Shown here: positions 55,846-64,000 of the stretch, piece by piece
Layout: every line of letters starts with the position of its first letter
Numbering within the stretch: position 1 is the first letter of the stretch
DNA from: Nostoc sp. MG11
GTDB taxonomy: Bacteria > Cyanobacteriota > Cyanobacteriia > Cyanobacteriales > Nostocaceae
Length of the DNA stretch: 64,000 nucleotides
NCBI RefSeq assembly: GCF_014904695.1
Contig: NZ_JACXXN010000001.1
Coordinates: forward strand, 310,001-374,000
Reading direction: 5' to 3'
Translations under genes and position numbers: made by a program
Notes under the pieces: generated by a model
Databases searched by the model: none
What the model was told of the DNA's origin: nothing
Seen by the model: only the letters and a program-made list of their open reading frames with translations

Positions 55846-56817
55846 ATGACCCCAGCCACCTCCCTGTTTACCCCTGTGGAAGCAGACTTGCGAATACTAG
55901 CAGATAACCTAAAACAGCTAGTTGGAAATCGCCACCCCATCCTCTGTGCAGCAGCCGAACATTTATTCGGGGCTGGGGGGAAACGCATCAGACCAGCAAT
56001 TGTCTTGCTGGTATCGCGGGCGATCATGTTAGAACAAGACATTACACCTCGTCACCGACGCCTAGCAGAAATTACGGAAATGATTCACACAGCTAGCTTG
56101 GTACACGACGATGTAGTAGATGAGTCAAATATGCGACGTGGTGTTCCCACTATTCATAGTTTGGTTGGGAACCGCATTGCCATACTAGCAGGAGATTTTC
56201 TCTTCGCCCAATCATCTTGGTATTTGGCTAATTTGGACAATCTGGAGGTGGTGAAACTACTTTCGGAAGTAATTATGGATCTGGCATCTGGGGAAATCCA
56301 GCAGGGATTGAGTCGCTTTGATACTGATATCTCAATTGAGTCTTACCTCGAAAAGAGCTATTACAAAACTGCCTCGTTAATTGCCAACAGTTCTAAAGCA
56401 GCCGGGTTACTAGGCGAAGTTTCTCCAGAAACAGCTGATCATTTGTATAACTACGGGCGTCATCTTGGTCTAGCTTTTCAGATTGTGGATGATATTTTAG
56501 ATTTCACTAGTACAACAGATGCATTGGGTAAACCAGTGGGATCGGATCTCAAAAGCGGTCATTTGACTGCACCAGTTTTATTTGCTTTAGAGGAAAAACC
56601 GTACTTGGAAGCGCTAATAGAACGACAGTTTGCCCAAGAAGGTGATTTAGAGCAAGCGCTGGAGCTGATTCAAGATAGTCAAGGTATACAGCGAGCGCGA
56701 GAATTAGCTGCTCACCATGCTAAGTTAGCGACTGAGCATATTGCGGCTCTCCCACCCTCAGAATCCCACCAGGCCTTGCTTAACATAGCTGAATATAATC
56801 TGAGTCGACTCTATTAG
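55846..56817 (+). CDS. sds: Long-chain polyprenyl (solanesyl-type) diphosphate synthase
   Basis: A 323-residue trans-prenyltransferase. The first Asp-rich motif is DDVVD at 88-92 and the second is DDILD at 215-219. GGKRIRP lies at 44-50 and the GDFLF block is present. The small residues before the first motif fit a long-chain product such as solanesyl (C45) diphosphate for the plastoquinone tail. A geranylgeranyl synthase would usually have a bulkier residue or the CLxxC pattern. It extends allylic diphosphates with isopentenyl diphosphate. Confidence 0.88.
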   Translation: MTPATSLFTPVEADLRILADNLKQLVGNRHPILCAAAEHLFGAGGKRIRPAIVLLVSRAIMLEQDITPRHRRLAEITEMIHTASLVHDDVVDESNMRRGVPTIHSLVGNRIAILAGDFLFAQSSWYLANLDNLEVVKLLSEVIMDLASGEIQQGLSRFDTDISIESYLEKSYYKTASLIANSSKAAGLLGEVSPETADHLYNYGRHLGLAFQIVDDILDFTSTTDALGKPVGSDLKSGHLTAPVLFALEEKPYLEALIERQFAQEGDLEQALELIQDSQGIQRARELAAHHAKLATEHIAALPPSESHQALLNIAEYNLSRLY

Positions 56818-56884
56818 GGATTAGGGATTAGGAAACAGCTTTCCCAGTAGCTAACCCCCATTTCCCCTTATCCTAGTCATCAAC

Positions 56885-57358
56885 TCAAGCGATATCAGGG
56901 GGTATGCTTTTGTGTGATTTATTTTGTTGTAGCTTTTGTTGAACAAGGTTTTGTAAGTCAGCTCGTGGTATTTCAATAGCATTAGTAGTAGTACCAGGAG
57001 TTTCAAAAAAAACTATGCTATCTACGGGTTCTAGTGCCACGAGCTGGAACAAAATATTAATGACAGGAATGGCTGTAGCTATTAGTTGAGGGTCAAGCCC
57101 AGCAGAGGAGATTAGTGAGACATCCTGTAAGGTAGGAAAAGCATAAATCACGCGCTTTTCCAATTTTGGATTTGCACGGTTGCTCAATGTAGTTAGAACC
57201 CAATCTTCCTTCAAGCTTTGAAGAATATAGTACTGGGGATAGCGTAATTTTTGAGCGATCGCGCTGAGCGCCAGGGCGATTGCTGCGATAAGTTGTGGTG
57301 TTATACCATCGTGGGGTGCATTGTCAATCAGCAATTGAATTTGTGCTTCTAAATCCAT
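56885..57358 (-). CDS. Conserved hypothetical protein upstream of hetZ
   Basis: A 157-residue protein with no known motif. It is helix-rich at the N-terminus (ITPQLIAAIALALSAIAQKLRYPQYYILQSLKEDWVLTTLSNR), with later hydrophobic segments (LDPQLIATAIPVINILFQLVAL) that are weak for a membrane helix. The Asp/Glu/Gln-rich C-terminus ends ...QQNKSHKSIPPDIA. It is divergent from hetZ with a 205-bp gap that probably contains control sites for both. Confidence 0.7.
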   Translation of the reverse strand: MDLEAQIQLLIDNAPHDGITPQLIAAIALALSAIAQKLRYPQYYILQSLKEDWVLTTLSNRANPKLEKRVIYAFPTLQDVSLISSAGLDPQLIATAIPVINILFQLVALEPVDSIVFFETPGTTTNAIEIPRADLQNLVQQKLQQNKSHKSIPPDIA

Positions 57359-57455
57359 AATGACTTGTAAACGGCTCCTGGGTAATGGCTATAACATTTA
57401 TCTAAAGTGTGAATAATCAAAACAGAGTTGGGAACAATAAATTAAGCCAAATCTC

Positions 57456-57476
57456 AACGCAGGACTGGCCTGCGTT
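57456..57476. promoter_or_regulatory. Inverted repeat upstream of hetZ, candidate operator
   Basis: Perfect 8-bp arms AACGCAGG (57456-57463) and CCTGCGTT (57469-57476) flank a 5-base spacer, about 88 bp before the hetZ start. The symmetric GC-rich core in an AT-rich region suggests a regulator binding site, but it does not resemble the GAGGGG-core HetR palindrome that I know. Confidence 0.45.
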
Positions 57477-57563
57477 TAGCTTATACGCAAAACACACAAA
57501 GCCAATACCCACGGTCATACAGGTTGTATTTAAGTATGTTAGGGCCTTTAAAAAACCGAGACT

Positions 57564-58754
57564 ATGAATTCAGCCGCAACAGCAACTATTCTGGGAGAAA
57601 ATTCTATCGGCGTGGAGGTGATATTTCAACTCCTATTCAAGGAGCTTCAGCAGTCAACCAAAGCTTCGGAACAGAATTGCCACGATGTGGCGACACGAAT
57701 TAACACCGAAGTCTACCGGATTTGCAGTGAAAGCAAACGTATTCAAGCTTCTGGTGCTGTGGAAAATTCGGCAATGACCCTTGCCCGACATCGCCTACAA
57801 CAGTGTCTCAGGTACTATCTGTTGGGTTCAAATCGCGGACGGGTAGAATTACACAGTACTTTGAGTGCAATTATTTATCGTTACATTAATCCGCCTCAGA
57901 GGCAACTGAGCTATCAAGGTCGGCTGACTATAATTGAAGATTTCTTACAGAGTTTTTATCTAGAGGCCTTAAACGCTTTCCGTAGGGAAAACCAACTCAG
58001 CGCCACTTATCGTCCCCAGACATTGCTGGAGTTGGCAGAGTACATGGCATTTACCGAACGCTATGGCAAACGACGCATTCCCTTACCAGGTCGTCAGCAG
58101 CAGCTAATTATTTTGCGAGCGCAAACTTTCTCCCAACAGCAACCCCCGGAAACCAGCGTAGACATAGAACAAGCAGCAGAAGGTAGCAGCAACGAAGCCG
58201 ATGGTTCTTGGGAGGAGCCAGCAGTGCAGCAATTACGCTCAACGATGGCGACGCAATCCGAACCAGAACCAGAAGAAGACACATTGCGCTCTGTTGTGAT
58301 TACGGAATTAATGGATTATCTAGAACAGCGGCAACAATCTGACTGTGCTGATTACTTTTCCCTCCGTCTCCAGGATTTATCAGCACAAGAAATTGAGTCG
58401 GTTTTAGGTTTAACCCCTCGTCAGAGGGATTACTTACAGCAACGCTTCAAGTATCATTTAATCCGGTTTGCCTTGTTGCATCGCTGGGAACTAGTTCATG
58501 AGTGGTTGGAAGCTTCTTTGCACACAAATTTGGGCTTAACTCCCCAGCAATGGCAACTATACACAGCACAGTTGGATGATAAACAGCGTTCTTTACTAGA
58601 GTTGAAGCAACAAGGACAACCCGACGAAAAAATTGCAAAAACTTTGGGGCTGTCAATGGCACAACTTCAAAAACGATGGTTTAAAATTCTTGAACAAGCT
58701 TGGGAAATTCGTAACTCGTTAGTGTCCGGATCAGGTGCATCTACTCATGAATAG
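57564..58754 (+). CDS. hetZ: Heterocyst differentiation protein HetZ
   Basis: A 396-residue protein close to Anabaena HetZ. It begins NSAATATILGENSIGVEVIFQLLFKELQQ, and the central ALNAFRRENQLSATYRPQTLLELAEYMAFTERYGKRRIPLPGRQQQL is strongly diagnostic. HetZ is an early regulator under HetR control that is needed for commitment of vegetative cells to heterocysts and interacts with patterning factors. A Glu/Ser-rich variable segment (about 195-245) separates N- and C-terminal parts. The C-terminal part (ELKQQGQPDEKIAKTLGLSMAQLQKRWFKILEQAW) looks like a helix-turn-helix, sigma-region-4-like unit. Its stop overlaps patU. Confidence 0.95.
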   Translation: MNSAATATILGENSIGVEVIFQLLFKELQQSTKASEQNCHDVATRINTEVYRICSESKRIQASGAVENSAMTLARHRLQQCLRYYLLGSNRGRVELHSTLSAIIYRYINPPQRQLSYQGRLTIIEDFLQSFYLEALNAFRRENQLSATYRPQTLLELAEYMAFTERYGKRRIPLPGRQQQLIILRAQTFSQQQPPETSVDIEQAAEGSSNEADGSWEEPAVQQLRSTMATQSEPEPEEDTLRSVVITELMDYLEQRQQSDCADYFSLRLQDLSAQEIESVLGLTPRQRDYLQQRFKYHLIRFALLHRWELVHEWLEASLHTNLGLTPQQWQLYTAQLDDKQRSLLELKQQGQPDEKIAKTLGLSMAQLQKRWFKILEQAWEIRNSLVSGSGASTHE

Positions 58755-59727
58755 TGACTCAGAATCCTTACAACACCAGTTTCTCGATTTTTTACTGACA
58801 GATAATGTCAAAAACTGCGAGCAACCCTTGGTAGAGTGTAAGGAAAATGACGGGGGAGAAAACCTTTTCAAGGAAGCTGCCACTTCAAAAAGTGACCAGC
58901 AAAAATTGAGAGGGACACCCCAAACCTTTCAACTGGGAGAAATTCCTACTGTGCAAGAACGTTTCCAAGCCGTCCTTAAGCGTCGGTTACAAATCCAAAT
59001 CCAAGACCACCCACCTTTGTTTCCTTGGGAAACAAAGTTAACAGACTATCCCGATTTTGTTGACGAACCATCTATCGCACTGGTACCTACCTGGGGATGG
59101 ATGGCACAGCAATCGAAGCTGAATCTGCCACTTCCTTTGCCAGAAAGAGTTTTTCGGCAATTACTAGAGCAGTGTCAAGCTTTACTCACGTCTTCAGTAC
59201 CGTTAGGGGCAAAATTAGTTCAGGTAGTGGAAAGCTTTTTTCCCACTGAGTCTCAGACACTTAACGATATAGCTGGATTGGTGCTAAGAAGCACATATAG
59301 ATCTGTGGATGCCCTGGAAACAATGCCCAACATTCAGAGCGAATACACAGATTTACTACCACGTCAACAGATGGCACTGTCGTTGCTGGCAGCAAAACAA
59401 CTGCTGGAGAATCTGACTTTACCACTTTCATCGACTAATCCAGTGGTAGAAAGACAGTGGTTAACTAGTGTCGGTACTCTAAACATCAGGGTAGAATGCC
59501 AGTCTTTGGGTAACTTGACAAAGTTGCTTGTTCAGGCTGATTTACCGACTAAAGGAATTATGACGCTTCAGGGGAATGGCACCCTAGCAACGTCACAGTC
59601 TTCCAGTCCAGAAAGCTTAAGTGTAGAATTATACTGTAGGCAGCTTAGCCAGACCTATACCCTGGAATTTGAGTTTCCAGAAATAGACGAACAACCACTG
59701 TTATTTTTGATTAGTTCCACAATGTAG
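58747..59727 (+). CDS. patU: Heterocyst pattern protein PatU, single uninterrupted gene
   Basis: A 326-residue protein from the ATG at 58747, which overlaps the hetZ stop as ATGAATAG (8 bp). A GTG at 58735 would add only four residues. Residues ~62-120 (QLGEIPTVQERFQAVLKRRLQIQIQDHPPLFPWETKL) and the C-terminal LTSVGTLNIRVECQSLGNLTKLLVQADLP match the two parts that are separate genes (patU5 and patU3) in Anabaena PCC 7120. Here they are one frame, as reported for Nostoc punctiforme. PatU influences heterocyst spacing, with hetZ in the same transcript. No known fold is evident. Confidence 0.9.
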   Translation: MNSDSESLQHQFLDFLLTDNVKNCEQPLVECKENDGGENLFKEAATSKSDQQKLRGTPQTFQLGEIPTVQERFQAVLKRRLQIQIQDHPPLFPWETKLTDYPDFVDEPSIALVPTWGWMAQQSKLNLPLPLPERVFRQLLEQCQALLTSSVPLGAKLVQVVESFFPTESQTLNDIAGLVLRSTYRSVDALETMPNIQSEYTDLLPRQQMALSLLAAKQLLENLTLPLSSTNPVVERQWLTSVGTLNIRVECQSLGNLTKLLVQADLPTKGIMTLQGNGTLATSQSSSPESLSVELYCRQLSQTYTLEFEFPEIDEQPLLFLISSTM

Positions 59728-60017
59728 CAAATTGCCAACGCTAGCACTCTACGTTAATCAACGACGATATATAAAGATGATTTTCCTGGTTTTGAAGCTT
59801 ATCCTATTTTTCAACATGCGGTCATTAGGGGTTTAGGAAAAGCGGCTCTGAGAAGGACATTTAATATAAGACGCACAGGCCCCCATAAATATTTAAAGTG
59901 TCTCTAAAGAAAGGGTAAGAAAGCTTTCTCAAGGGGAGTAGCTTCAGGTGGGGGCCATTTACGTCACTAGTATTATGTCCGCGTAGCATCTACATCATTG
60001 CTTTACTTAGACTCAAA

Positions 60018-62357
60018 ATGTTTAACTTATCCAGGATGAATCGGTTTTGGCGTCTCCCTGTAAATAATTTCTGGCGGCATACGCAGGGGTCGCCTTTAAC
60101 AGAAGTGGAAGATTCTATTTCTTTGCGGGTGCTGGTGCTAGCGTTGGTTATTTTGGGAATTGTGGCAACAGATATTGCCGCTGAGACTGCATTCAGTCCT
60201 TGGGCATTACCTCTGAGTGTAGTTGGTGCAATTTGGAGTTACTACCGTCGTGGTTACGCCAATATTACAGTCAAGTTCTGCATCGCTATAGGGATGTTAG
60301 TAGCACTGGGCGCTTTCTTTGGGCGGTTAGTGGGAGAATTAAATGATACGCGGTTGGGTTTAGCAGAATTATTAATACAACTCCAAGTACTACACAGCTT
60401 TGATACACCCCGCCGCAAAAACTTGGGTTATTCAATTGTTATAGGACTGATTTTAATAGGTGTGGCTGGGACATTGAGTCAGACCTTAGCCTTTGCACCG
60501 ATCCTGTTGTTATTTTTAGCGATCGCTCTGCCAACTTTAGTACTAGATTACCGCTCACGCTTGGGCTTACGGCAGTTAAAAACAAAAAAGGAAATATTCC
60601 AAAAAGGAAAATTTTCAAGTTTAAATATAAAATTTTTAATTCTTAATTTTTTGCTAATTGTCAGTCTGGGACTGGCAATTTTTGCTATTTTGCCCCGTTT
60701 TCCTGGCTACCAGTTACGGACATTTCCTGTAAGTTCTCCTATCGGAGTAAAAGGAGATTTTACAGGGCGTAACATTATCAATCCTGGTTATGTCCGCCGA
60801 GGTAATGGTAATAAGGGGGGTAGTAGTGGTACGGGGCAAAACCAAACAGGCCAACCAGAAAAAGTAGATCAGGGCTTTTATTACGGTTTTAATAGCCAGA
60901 TTAATCAAAATCTTCGGGGCGAGATGACACCGAAAGTTGTAATGCGGGTACGGTCGCAAACTGAGGGTTTTTGGCGAGTCCTGGGATTTGACCGTTATAC
61001 AGGTAAAGGATGGGAAGTTTCTCGTAATGAAGATGTTACGACGATCAAGCGATCGCCTTGGTCTTACCAAATTTTTCTTTCCCCACCCTGGATCACTGGT
61101 AAAACCAAAGAGGTGGTACAAACTTATACAGTCGTATCAGATTTGCCCAATCTGATTCCAGCGATGGCTTATCCTAAAGAAATTTACTTTCCCACACCAA
61201 TAATTGCTGTTGATAAAGAAGATGGGTTGCGATCGCCTGTGGAATTATCAGAAGACCTCACCTACACAGTAATATCTGAAGTACCATACCGCGATCGCAC
61301 TTTGTTAGGACAAGCTCCGACAAAATACCCGCAGCAAATTCAAAAGTATTATCTACAAATTCCTCCTGAAATTGCTGAAAAAGTCCGGCAACGCACAGAA
61401 GAAATATTCGCTAACTACAATCGGGAGCGGGTGGCTAAGTCATTTAAAACACTCGATTCACCCTATGAGAAGGCTCTCTACTTAGCTCAGTACTTGAAGC
61501 AAAACTACTCTCTCCCGCAAAATCCGTTAGAACTGCCTTATTTGGGTGAAAAAGAAGACTTAGTAGAAGCTTTTTTGTTTAAGCACAAAGGAGGCTATCC
61601 CGACCACTTCTCAACCGTTCTCACAGTGATGCTGCGTTCGATTGGCATCCCAGCACGGTTAGTGGCGGGGTTTAGTGCAGGAGAGTTTAATCCATTTACG
61701 GGGATGTATGTTGTCCGTAATACAGATGCCTACGCGATGACAGAAGTGTATTTCCCCAAATATGGCTGGTTTGCCTTTGACCCAATTCCTAATCATCCCC
61801 TAATTCCCCCTTCAATTGAGGATACCCAAACTTTTAGCGTCCTACGTCAGTTGTGGCACTGGGTTGCTGGGTGGCTACCATCTCCAGTGACAGGTTTACT
61901 AAATAATATATTTGGGACAATATTTAGCTGGGTAACTAGGGCGATCGCTTGGTTTTTAGCTTTATTTTCTCAAGGTTGGTTCGGTGTATTAACTGGCTTA
62001 ATCTTGACGACTACAGCGGCTTTCTTAGGTTGGCTGAGTTGGGGTCAGTGGCTAGAATGGCGCAACCGCCAATGGTTGAATAAATTGCCAGCAATGGAAA
62101 AACTTTATCAACAAATGCTCCAATGGACAGCCGAAAAAGGTTTGGGTAAACATCCAGCACAAACACCCCTTGAGTATGCCAAAGTATCACACCAGCATCA
62201 TGCTCCGGTTATTGCTCAGGTAATAGATGAAATTTGTCAAGCCTATGTTGGCTGGCGCTATGGTGGTCATCCTCCTGACTTGAAGCGACTGCGACAAAGA
62301 TGGGAAAGTTTGAAAAAGGACTTTAAATCAAGAAAACTCGTTAAAAACATAGAATAA
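60018..62357 (+). CDS. Transglutaminase-like membrane protein (TgpA family) lacking catalytic Cys and His
   Basis: A 779-residue protein. Several N-terminal membrane helices lie between ~30 and ~235 (LRVLVLALVILGIVATDIA, AFAPILLLFLAIALPTLVLD, LILNFLLIVSLGLAIFAILP). A periplasmic region includes a transglutaminase-like core, then a C-terminal helix (~640-670) and a DUF4129-type tail. In the core, the position of the nucleophilic Cys is Pro528 (GGYPDHFSTV, where active members have GYCExFA). The catalytic His is Tyr572 (DAYAMTEV in place of DAHAW), while Asp588 (FDPIP) remains. It is therefore predicted non-catalytic. It follows patU by ~290 bp. Function unknown. Confidence 0.9.
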   Translation: MFNLSRMNRFWRLPVNNFWRHTQGSPLTEVEDSISLRVLVLALVILGIVATDIAAETAFSPWALPLSVVGAIWSYYRRGYANITVKFCIAIGMLVALGAFFGRLVGELNDTRLGLAELLIQLQVLHSFDTPRRKNLGYSIVIGLILIGVAGTLSQTLAFAPILLLFLAIALPTLVLDYRSRLGLRQLKTKKEIFQKGKFSSLNIKFLILNFLLIVSLGLAIFAILPRFPGYQLRTFPVSSPIGVKGDFTGRNIINPGYVRRGNGNKGGSSGTGQNQTGQPEKVDQGFYYGFNSQINQNLRGEMTPKVVMRVRSQTEGFWRVLGFDRYTGKGWEVSRNEDVTTIKRSPWSYQIFLSPPWITGKTKEVVQTYTVVSDLPNLIPAMAYPKEIYFPTPIIAVDKEDGLRSPVELSEDLTYTVISEVPYRDRTLLGQAPTKYPQQIQKYYLQIPPEIAEKVRQRTEEIFANYNRERVAKSFKTLDSPYEKALYLAQYLKQNYSLPQNPLELPYLGEKEDLVEAFLFKHKGGYPDHFSTVLTVMLRSIGIPARLVAGFSAGEFNPFTGMYVVRNTDAYAMTEVYFPKYGWFAFDPIPNHPLIPPSIEDTQTFSVLRQLWHWVAGWLPSPVTGLLNNIFGTIFSWVTRAIAWFLALFSQGWFGVLTGLILTTTAAFLGWLSWGQWLEWRNRQWLNKLPAMEKLYQQMLQWTAEKGLGKHPAQTPLEYAKVSHQHHAPVIAQVIDEICQAYVGWRYGGHPPDLKRLRQRWESLKKDFKSRKLVKNIE

Positions 62358-62421
62358 TTCATATTTGACAAAAGTTTTAGCTAAACCAATAATTAGCAAA
62401 TGCTTATATAAATAATTACGC

Positions 62422-63246
62422 ATGAAAATATTGGTTACGGGCAACCAAGGAATGATCGGTTCGGTTGTTGAAAAAGTCTTGCGTGCCGACGGATATGAAG
62501 TGATTGGCTTTGATATTATAAGTGGTCATAATATTCTGAATCCAAACGAAATCCGTTCCGCACTTCAAGGTTGTGACGCAATAGTTCATCTAGCAGCGCT
62601 ACTTGGAAGCCCTGATGACACGCCAGATGAAATAATGGCAGTCAATCTTCTTGGTACTTGGCATATTTTAAGCGCGGCAGCAGAGGCAAAACTGAAACGT
62701 ATCGTTTTCTTCAGCAGCGTTGATGCGTTGGGAATCTTCAAAGGTGAGCGAAAACCGGATTATCTTCCGTTGGACGATAATCACCCTTGTTATCCAGCCA
62801 CTCCCTACGCTATTTCCAAGCGGCTTGGTGAAGAAATGTGCCGATATTTTACCGACAGCACAGGTATCTCAACTATTTGTCTGCGAGCGCCAGGTGTGTT
62901 TGATGAAGAGACTTACGATTTTATTATTTCCAATCGGCGAGCCAATCCCGATTTTGAATGGAACCCATTTTGGGAATATGGCGCTTTTCTCGATGTGAGA
63001 GACGCAGCCCAAGCAGCGCGGTGCGCTTTACACTGCCCCAATCCCGGTCATTTGACCTTGCTGCTATGTGCGGATGACATTTCTTCAGCACATCGAACTA
63101 GTCAAGAAATGGCTCAATCCCTACTTCCTGACGTGGAGTGGCGCGGTGGTTCCGAATATAAACGTGAACCTTATAAAGCCCTGATTAACACCCAAGTTGC
63201 GAAAGAAGTCCTCCAGTGGGTTCCGGTTCATAGATGGCGACCGTAA
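62422..63246 (+). CDS. NAD(P)-dependent epimerase/dehydratase (extended SDR)
   Basis: A 274-residue extended short-chain dehydrogenase. The nucleotide-binding motif is TGNQGMIG (Gly7, Gly10, Gly13), then Asp31 after the second strand (favouring NAD). The catalytic Tyr129 and Lys133 lie in PYAISKRLGEE, with the preceding Ser in FFSSVDALG. It is probably a nucleotide-sugar epimerase or dehydratase, but no neighbouring sugar gene is seen. It is convergent with a phosphotransferase gene. Confidence 0.88.
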   Translation: MKILVTGNQGMIGSVVEKVLRADGYEVIGFDIISGHNILNPNEIRSALQGCDAIVHLAALLGSPDDTPDEIMAVNLLGTWHILSAAAEAKLKRIVFFSSVDALGIFKGERKPDYLPLDDNHPCYPATPYAISKRLGEEMCRYFTDSTGISTICLRAPGVFDEETYDFIISNRRANPDFEWNPFWEYGAFLDVRDAAQAARCALHCPNPGHLTLLLCADDISSAHRTSQEMAQSLLPDVEWRGGSEYKREPYKALINTQVAKEVLQWVPVHRWRP

Positions 63247-63339
63247 AGTATCCCACCAGAACAATTAGCGGGAAGAGAGTAGCAAAAATCCATAAGTTAT
63301 CTTGACTGGGTAAGCGAACCTAATACCAAAGCAGAACAG

Positions 63340-64000
63340 CTAACGGGACTTAAACAAAAATGGCTCGCCTTTCAGATATCTGCTACAGAGCTTTGCGGTG
63401 ACGTAGGGTATATCTTGTGATAGGTAATTATGTTCATTTGGCTGTAATGCGAGAAAGGCAAAATTGTCTATCGTTGCCCCAATAAAGAACGCCTCCAACA
63501 TATTTTGATACTCATTGGGCAGTTGGCACACGCTTTGATAGCCATTGACGAATGATGTACGGTTTCCAGGCATTAAATGTTTGAGTGTAGAGGCAATGTC
63601 ATAAAGATAATAACCGAAGCCACAACAGGAAAAGTCAATGGCTCGTGCTTCACCTGCGTGAAAGATGTAATTGTTTTCATTCAGGTCTGCGTGAATCAGA
63701 CCCCAACTCTGGCGTGTTTTTTCTAGTGCTGTCATCACCTGGGCAATTCGCTGCACCACAGTCTCAAGCACAGCAAAATCAGTAATAGATATGGTGCCAG
63801 TATCTACTAGCGATCGCAGTTCCATCAGTGATATATATAGTTGCTCACAATCGTATTTTGGTCGCGTGAAGCCTATAGGCAACTCCCAAAGGCTGGCGTG
63901 CTGGTGCAACCGAGCCATAAGTTCCCCGACTCGCCAAGCTTGCGTTGGTGTAGGTTCGGTGTCGAGGGGAGAACCATCAACCCAGTTTAATAATGTACAG
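63340..64000 (-). CDS. APH-family phosphotransferase, 5' end beyond window
   Basis: The frame is open to the right edge (about 220 residues seen), so the Met at 63918 is internal. Upstream codons read LLNWVDGSPLDTEPTPTQAW. The catalytic loop IHADLNENNYIF has Asp and Asn, and the metal-binding segment AIDFSCCGFGYYLYDIAS follows. This is the aminoglycoside-phosphotransferase / homoserine-kinase-like fold. ATP-binding lobe sequences lie outside. The substrate could be a sugar, amino acid or other alcohol; an antibiotic-resistance role is not supported by the sequence. Confidence 0.8.
   Translation of the reverse strand, partial: CTLLNWVDGSPLDTEPTPTQAWRVGELMARLHQHASLWELPIGFTRPKYDCEQLYISLMELRSLVDTGTISITDFAVLETVVQRIAQVMTALEKTRQSWGLIHADLNENNYIFHAGEARAIDFSCCGFGYYLYDIASTLKHLMPGNRTSFVNGYQSVCQLPNEYQNMLEAFFIGATIDNFAFLALQPNEHNYLSQDIPYVTAKLCSRYLKGEPFLFKSR

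Noticed and set aside
57359-57563. HetR binding palindrome upstream of hetZ
   Set aside because: I looked for the GAGGGG...CCCCTC core and did not find it; only a different palindrome is present.
1-64000. CRISPR arrays, tRNA or rRNA genes, insertion sequences with transposase
   Set aside because: No regularly spaced long repeats, no cloverleaf-like sequence and no transposase-like frame were seen. A tRNAscan, CRISPR finder and ISfinder search would be needed to exclude small ones.
63340-64000. Aminoglycoside resistance gene
   Set aside because: Only the general APH fold is visible; no resistance-specific residues or mobile context.

Overview
The window is chromosomal DNA of a filamentous, heterocyst-forming cyanobacterium of the Nostocales. 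The evidence is a split RNA polymerase beta-prime subunit (rpoC1/rpoC2), frequent GCGATCGC (HIP1) octamers, heptanucleotide and palindromic dispersed repeats, the heterocyst regulators hetZ and patU, a C-3',4' carotenoid desaturase, and an AgrE-type arginine dihydrolase. I see no tRNA, rRNA, CRISPR array, prophage or intact insertion sequence.

Layout. (1) 1-3.4 kb: the N-terminal part of agrE (cut by the window edge), a GNAT acetyltransferase and a kinase-fold protein. (2) 3.5-9.9 kb: a two-gene minus-strand operon. It encodes a small P-loop ATPase and a 1702-residue STAND NTPase with an N-terminal STAND-like region, helical repeats, NTPase, coiled coil, one membrane helix and 14 WD40 repeats. 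This is the best candidate in the window for a poorly described signalling or conflict system. (3) 10.5-19.5 kb: a methyltransferase, crtD, a membrane-anchored helical-repeat protein, hslO (Hsp33), a small SRPBCC-like protein, a universal stress protein overlapping a broken Uma2 gene, and hisD. (4) 20.5-31.9 kb: rpsT, tatD, rpoB, rpoC1 and rpoC2, closed by a perfect 19-bp hairpin.

(5) 32.5-39 kb: a hypothetical protein, a degenerate GIY-YIG protein, and three tandem paralogous membrane Ser/Thr kinases. These share a kinase domain and differ only in the C-terminal, probably extracytoplasmic domain. (6) 39.4-48.1 kb: a small protein, ribD, a GNAT, mreBCD (minus strand), ssb, a SIMPL protein, an EVE protein and a CPA2 cation/proton antiporter. 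(7) 48.8-56.8 kb: two tandem AMIN-amidase genes (amiC1, amiC2) sharing a nearly identical leader and N-terminus, then murI and a prenyl diphosphate synthase. (8) 56.9-64 kb: a hypothetical protein, hetZ-patU (overlapping), a transglutaminase-like membrane protein without its catalytic Cys and His, an SDR epimerase and a partial phosphotransferase.

Cell wall and multicellularity are a recurring theme from 41.8 to 59.7 kb: elongation scaffold (MreBCD), septal amidases thought to make nanopores for cell-cell communication, the D-glutamate supply (MurI), and early heterocyst patterning (HetZ/PatU). As I remember it, gene order from mreBCD through ssb, amiC1/amiC2, murI and sds to hetZ/patU matches Anabaena PCC 7120, so that part is conserved backbone. 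The STAND operon and the kinase triplet look more like accessory signalling equipment.
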